Of a DNA stretch of 7,942 nt, positions 6,817 to 7,942 are shown piece by piece (position 1 is the stretch's first letter; each line of letters opens with the position of its first letter). The DNA lies in the NCBI GenBank assembly GCA_002455335.1, contig DKKP01000045.1, forward strand, positions 1 to 7,942, read 5' to 3'. The stretch comes from Anaerolineales bacterium UBA6663. GTDB taxonomy: Bacteria; Chloroflexota; Anaerolineae; Anaerolineales; UBA6663. The notes under the pieces are model-generated. The model searched no databases and was not told the origin of the DNA. It saw only the letters and a program-made list of their open reading frames with translations. The translations under genes and the position numbers were made by a program.

Positions 6817-6857
6817 CGCGTGTAGCGCAGTGAGCGTGTGTCGCTGCGCTACACGCG
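6817..6857. terminator. Bidirectional hairpin between convergent genes
   Basis: CGCGTGTAGCGCAG (6817-6830) and its exact reverse complement (6844-6857) form a perfect 14-pair stem. Three more pairs (TGA with TCG, one of them a wobble) extend it inward, leaving a seven-base loop. It occupies most of the 62-base gap between the small secreted protein and the - strand transferase. On the + strand it is followed by CCATTTGTCC, and on the - strand there is no clear T-run. It is therefore placed to end transcription from both sides, but its U-tracts are weak. Confidence 0.7.
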
Positions 6858-6869
6858 CCATTTGTCCGC

Positions 6870-7910
6870 TCATTCGACGCGCTTTGGGCTGCGGTTCCGC
6901 ATCCAGGTGAGCACGGCGAAGACGGCCGCGATCAGCGTCAGGAAAATGCCGACCTTGACCCAGCGCGATTCGATCCAAAGAGCGGCCAACCCGTAAGCGG
7001 CACAGACGACGTAGTAGCCCAGGACGATCGGGCGTTGTGGCAATCCGAGGTCTGATAGACGGAAGTGGATGTGCCCACGATCGCCGCGCAACGGCGATTG
7101 TCCGCGCCGCCAGCGGTCGACGATTTGAAAGGCCACATCCGCGATCGGGATGGCGAGCACCAGCAGCGCCGTCATCACGCGCGCCGGGGCGATGATCGAG
7201 AGCGCGGCCAGCGCAAAGCCCAGCCCCATCGCGCCCGCCGAACCGAGGAAGATCCGGGCCGGATGGAAGTTGAAAAGCAGGAAGCCCACGCACGCGCCGG
7301 CCAGCGCCAGCGAGTACAGCGCGATCTCCTGTTGCTGCAGATTGAAGTAGGAGTGAGCGGCGAAGCAAGTTGCCGCGATCGCGGCAACGCCGGCAGCCAG
7401 GCCATCCAGGCCGTCCAGCCAGTTGATCGTGTTCATCATCCCCATTACCCAGAACACGGTCAGCGGGATGCTCAGATACCACTGAAACGTCGTTGGGCGG
7501 ACGCCGAAGTCGAAAGCGGACGGTAACGTCACCTCGCCAATCACCAGATCGGCGGCCACGGCGATGGCGGCAGTGATGGCCTGCAGCAGAAACTGTGGGG
7601 TTGCGGCGAGCTCAAAGCGGTCGTCGGCGAGGCCCCAGACGATCGCGAATGCGGTGCCGGCCAGGGCCCCCAGCAGGGGGACGTGCAGGTTGCCGTCCTG
7701 GGGCAGCGGCGCCAGCAGAAACAGCCCAATACCCGTACCGACGAAACCCGTCAGCAGCGCCAGGCCCCCAAGCCGCGACACGGGCCGTGCATGTGTCCGG
7801 CGCCCGCCGGGCGTCTGCATGATGCCAAGGCGCTGGCCTGCCCACAGACCGAGGAGCGTGCCGATGACGCTCAAGCCAAGAGCGCTGGTGAAAGCGATGA
7901 GGGGGAGCAT
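6870..7910 (-). CDS. WecA/TagO/MraY-family polyprenyl-phosphate sugar-1-phosphate transferase with altered motifs
   Basis: This is a 346-residue, polytopic inner-membrane enzyme of the family that moves a HexNAc-1-phosphate from a UDP-sugar to undecaprenyl phosphate, starting synthesis of surface glycans. It contains P-x-x-R-x-x-H-x-x-P-x-x-R-x-G-G (34-49), G-L-A-D-D-R-F-E-L (D96, D97) and N-T-I-N-W-L-D-G-L-D-G-L-A-A-G (160-174). R-I-F-L-G-S-A-G-A-M-G-L-G-F is at 219-232, I-P-I-A-D at 254-258 and R-G-H-I-H-F-R-L at 278-285. Two positions depart from the usual pattern: S224 replaces the Asp of F-x-G-D-x-G, and F283 replaces the last His of HxHH. About ten or eleven membrane helices fit the family. 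No Shine-Dalgarno is visible before ATG 7910, and the frame stays open to the window edge, so the start is provisional. WecA-like rather than MraY is favoured by the HIH loop; the exact sugar is unknown. Confidence 0.88.
   Translation of the reverse strand: MLPLIAFTSALGLSVIGTLLGLWAGQRLGIMQTPGGRRTHARPVSRLGGLALLTGFVGTGIGLFLLAPLPQDGNLHVPLLGALAGTAFAIVWGLADDRFELAATPQFLLQAITAAIAVAADLVIGEVTLPSAFDFGVRPTTFQWYLSIPLTVFWVMGMMNTINWLDGLDGLAAGVAAIAATCFAAHSYFNLQQQEIALYSLALAGACVGFLLFNFHPARIFLGSAGAMGLGFALAALSIIAPARVMTALLVLAIPIADVAFQIVDRWRRGQSPLRGDRGHIHFRLSDLGLPQRPIVLGYYVVCAAYGLAALWIESRWVKVGIFLTLIAAVFAVLTWMRNRSPKRVE
7369..7388. repeat. Perfect 20-bp palindrome inside the transferase gene
   Basis: GTTGCCGCGA (7369-7378) is followed directly by its exact reverse complement, with the octamer GCGATCGC at the centre. 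It encodes V-A-A-I-A-A-T on the - strand (residues 175-181), just after the D-G-L-A-A-G motif. Alanine-rich coding sequence makes such symmetry easier to reach by chance, so a function is not implied. Confidence 0.6.
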
Positions 7911-7938
7911 GCGCGTTGTGCGTGGCGCGTTGTGCGTC
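7911..7938. repeat. Tandem duplication of a 14-bp unit upstream of the transferase start
   Basis: The unit GCGCGTTGTGCGTG (7911-7924) is repeated at 7925-7938 with one change in the last base. It abuts the ATG of the - strand transferase and occupies the place where a ribosome site would be expected. The window ends four bases later, so more copies may lie outside. Confidence 0.75.
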
Positions 7939-7942
7939 GAGC

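Noticed and set aside
6870..7910. Pseudogene reading for the transferase because of its missing motif Asp
   Set aside because: The frame is intact, full length for the family, and all other motifs are present, so decay is not supported.

Overview
The window is GC-rich and densely packed. It carries seven complete or nearly complete genes and the 3' end of an eighth. No phage integrase, transposase, CRISPR array, tRNA or rRNA is visible. Several protein types resemble what I know from Chloroflexota (Anaerolineae and relatives): a GT-C membrane glycosyltransferase ending in tandem beta-sandwich modules, a lipoprotein built on a 'FQGRL ... PRQ.L...PYAM ... ADFAE' plan, and a small secreted protein with repeated S-x-R-L strands. 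The taxonomic assignment is an inference from protein style. No marker gene settles it.

Layout on the + strand. The window opens with the C-terminal part of triosephosphate isomerase (2-304), followed by a strong hairpin (338-374). Four closely spaced co-directional genes then form a likely operon: a class I SAM-dependent methyltransferase (394-1134), a multi-pass lipid flippase-like protein of the LPG_synthase_TM/UPF0104 type (1162-2220), a 743-residue GT-C glycosyltransferase (2235-4466) and an HExxH membrane protein resembling M50 peptidases (4470-5228). A 224-bp gap (5229-5452) holds a candidate promoter with a palindrome in its spacer. It leads into a second operon of two exported proteins: a lipoprotein (5453-6505) and a small secreted protein (6517-6807).

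On the - strand a polyprenyl-phosphate sugar-1-phosphate transferase of the WecA/TagO/MraY family (7910-6870) converges on the lipoprotein operon. The two units are separated by a near-perfect hairpin (6817-6857) that could terminate both.

Taken together, apart from tpiA the content is envelope-oriented. It includes an enzyme that starts glycans on a lipid carrier, a membrane glycosyltransferase that would use polyprenyl-linked sugars, a flippase-like protein, a membrane protease-like protein and two exported surface proteins. That these act in one pathway is inferred from proximity. The most notable sequence-level oddity is in the WecA-like enzyme. It keeps the DD and NxxNxxDGxDGLAAG motifs but has Ser where the family normally has the Asp of the F-x-G-D-x-G motif, and HIHF instead of HxHH.
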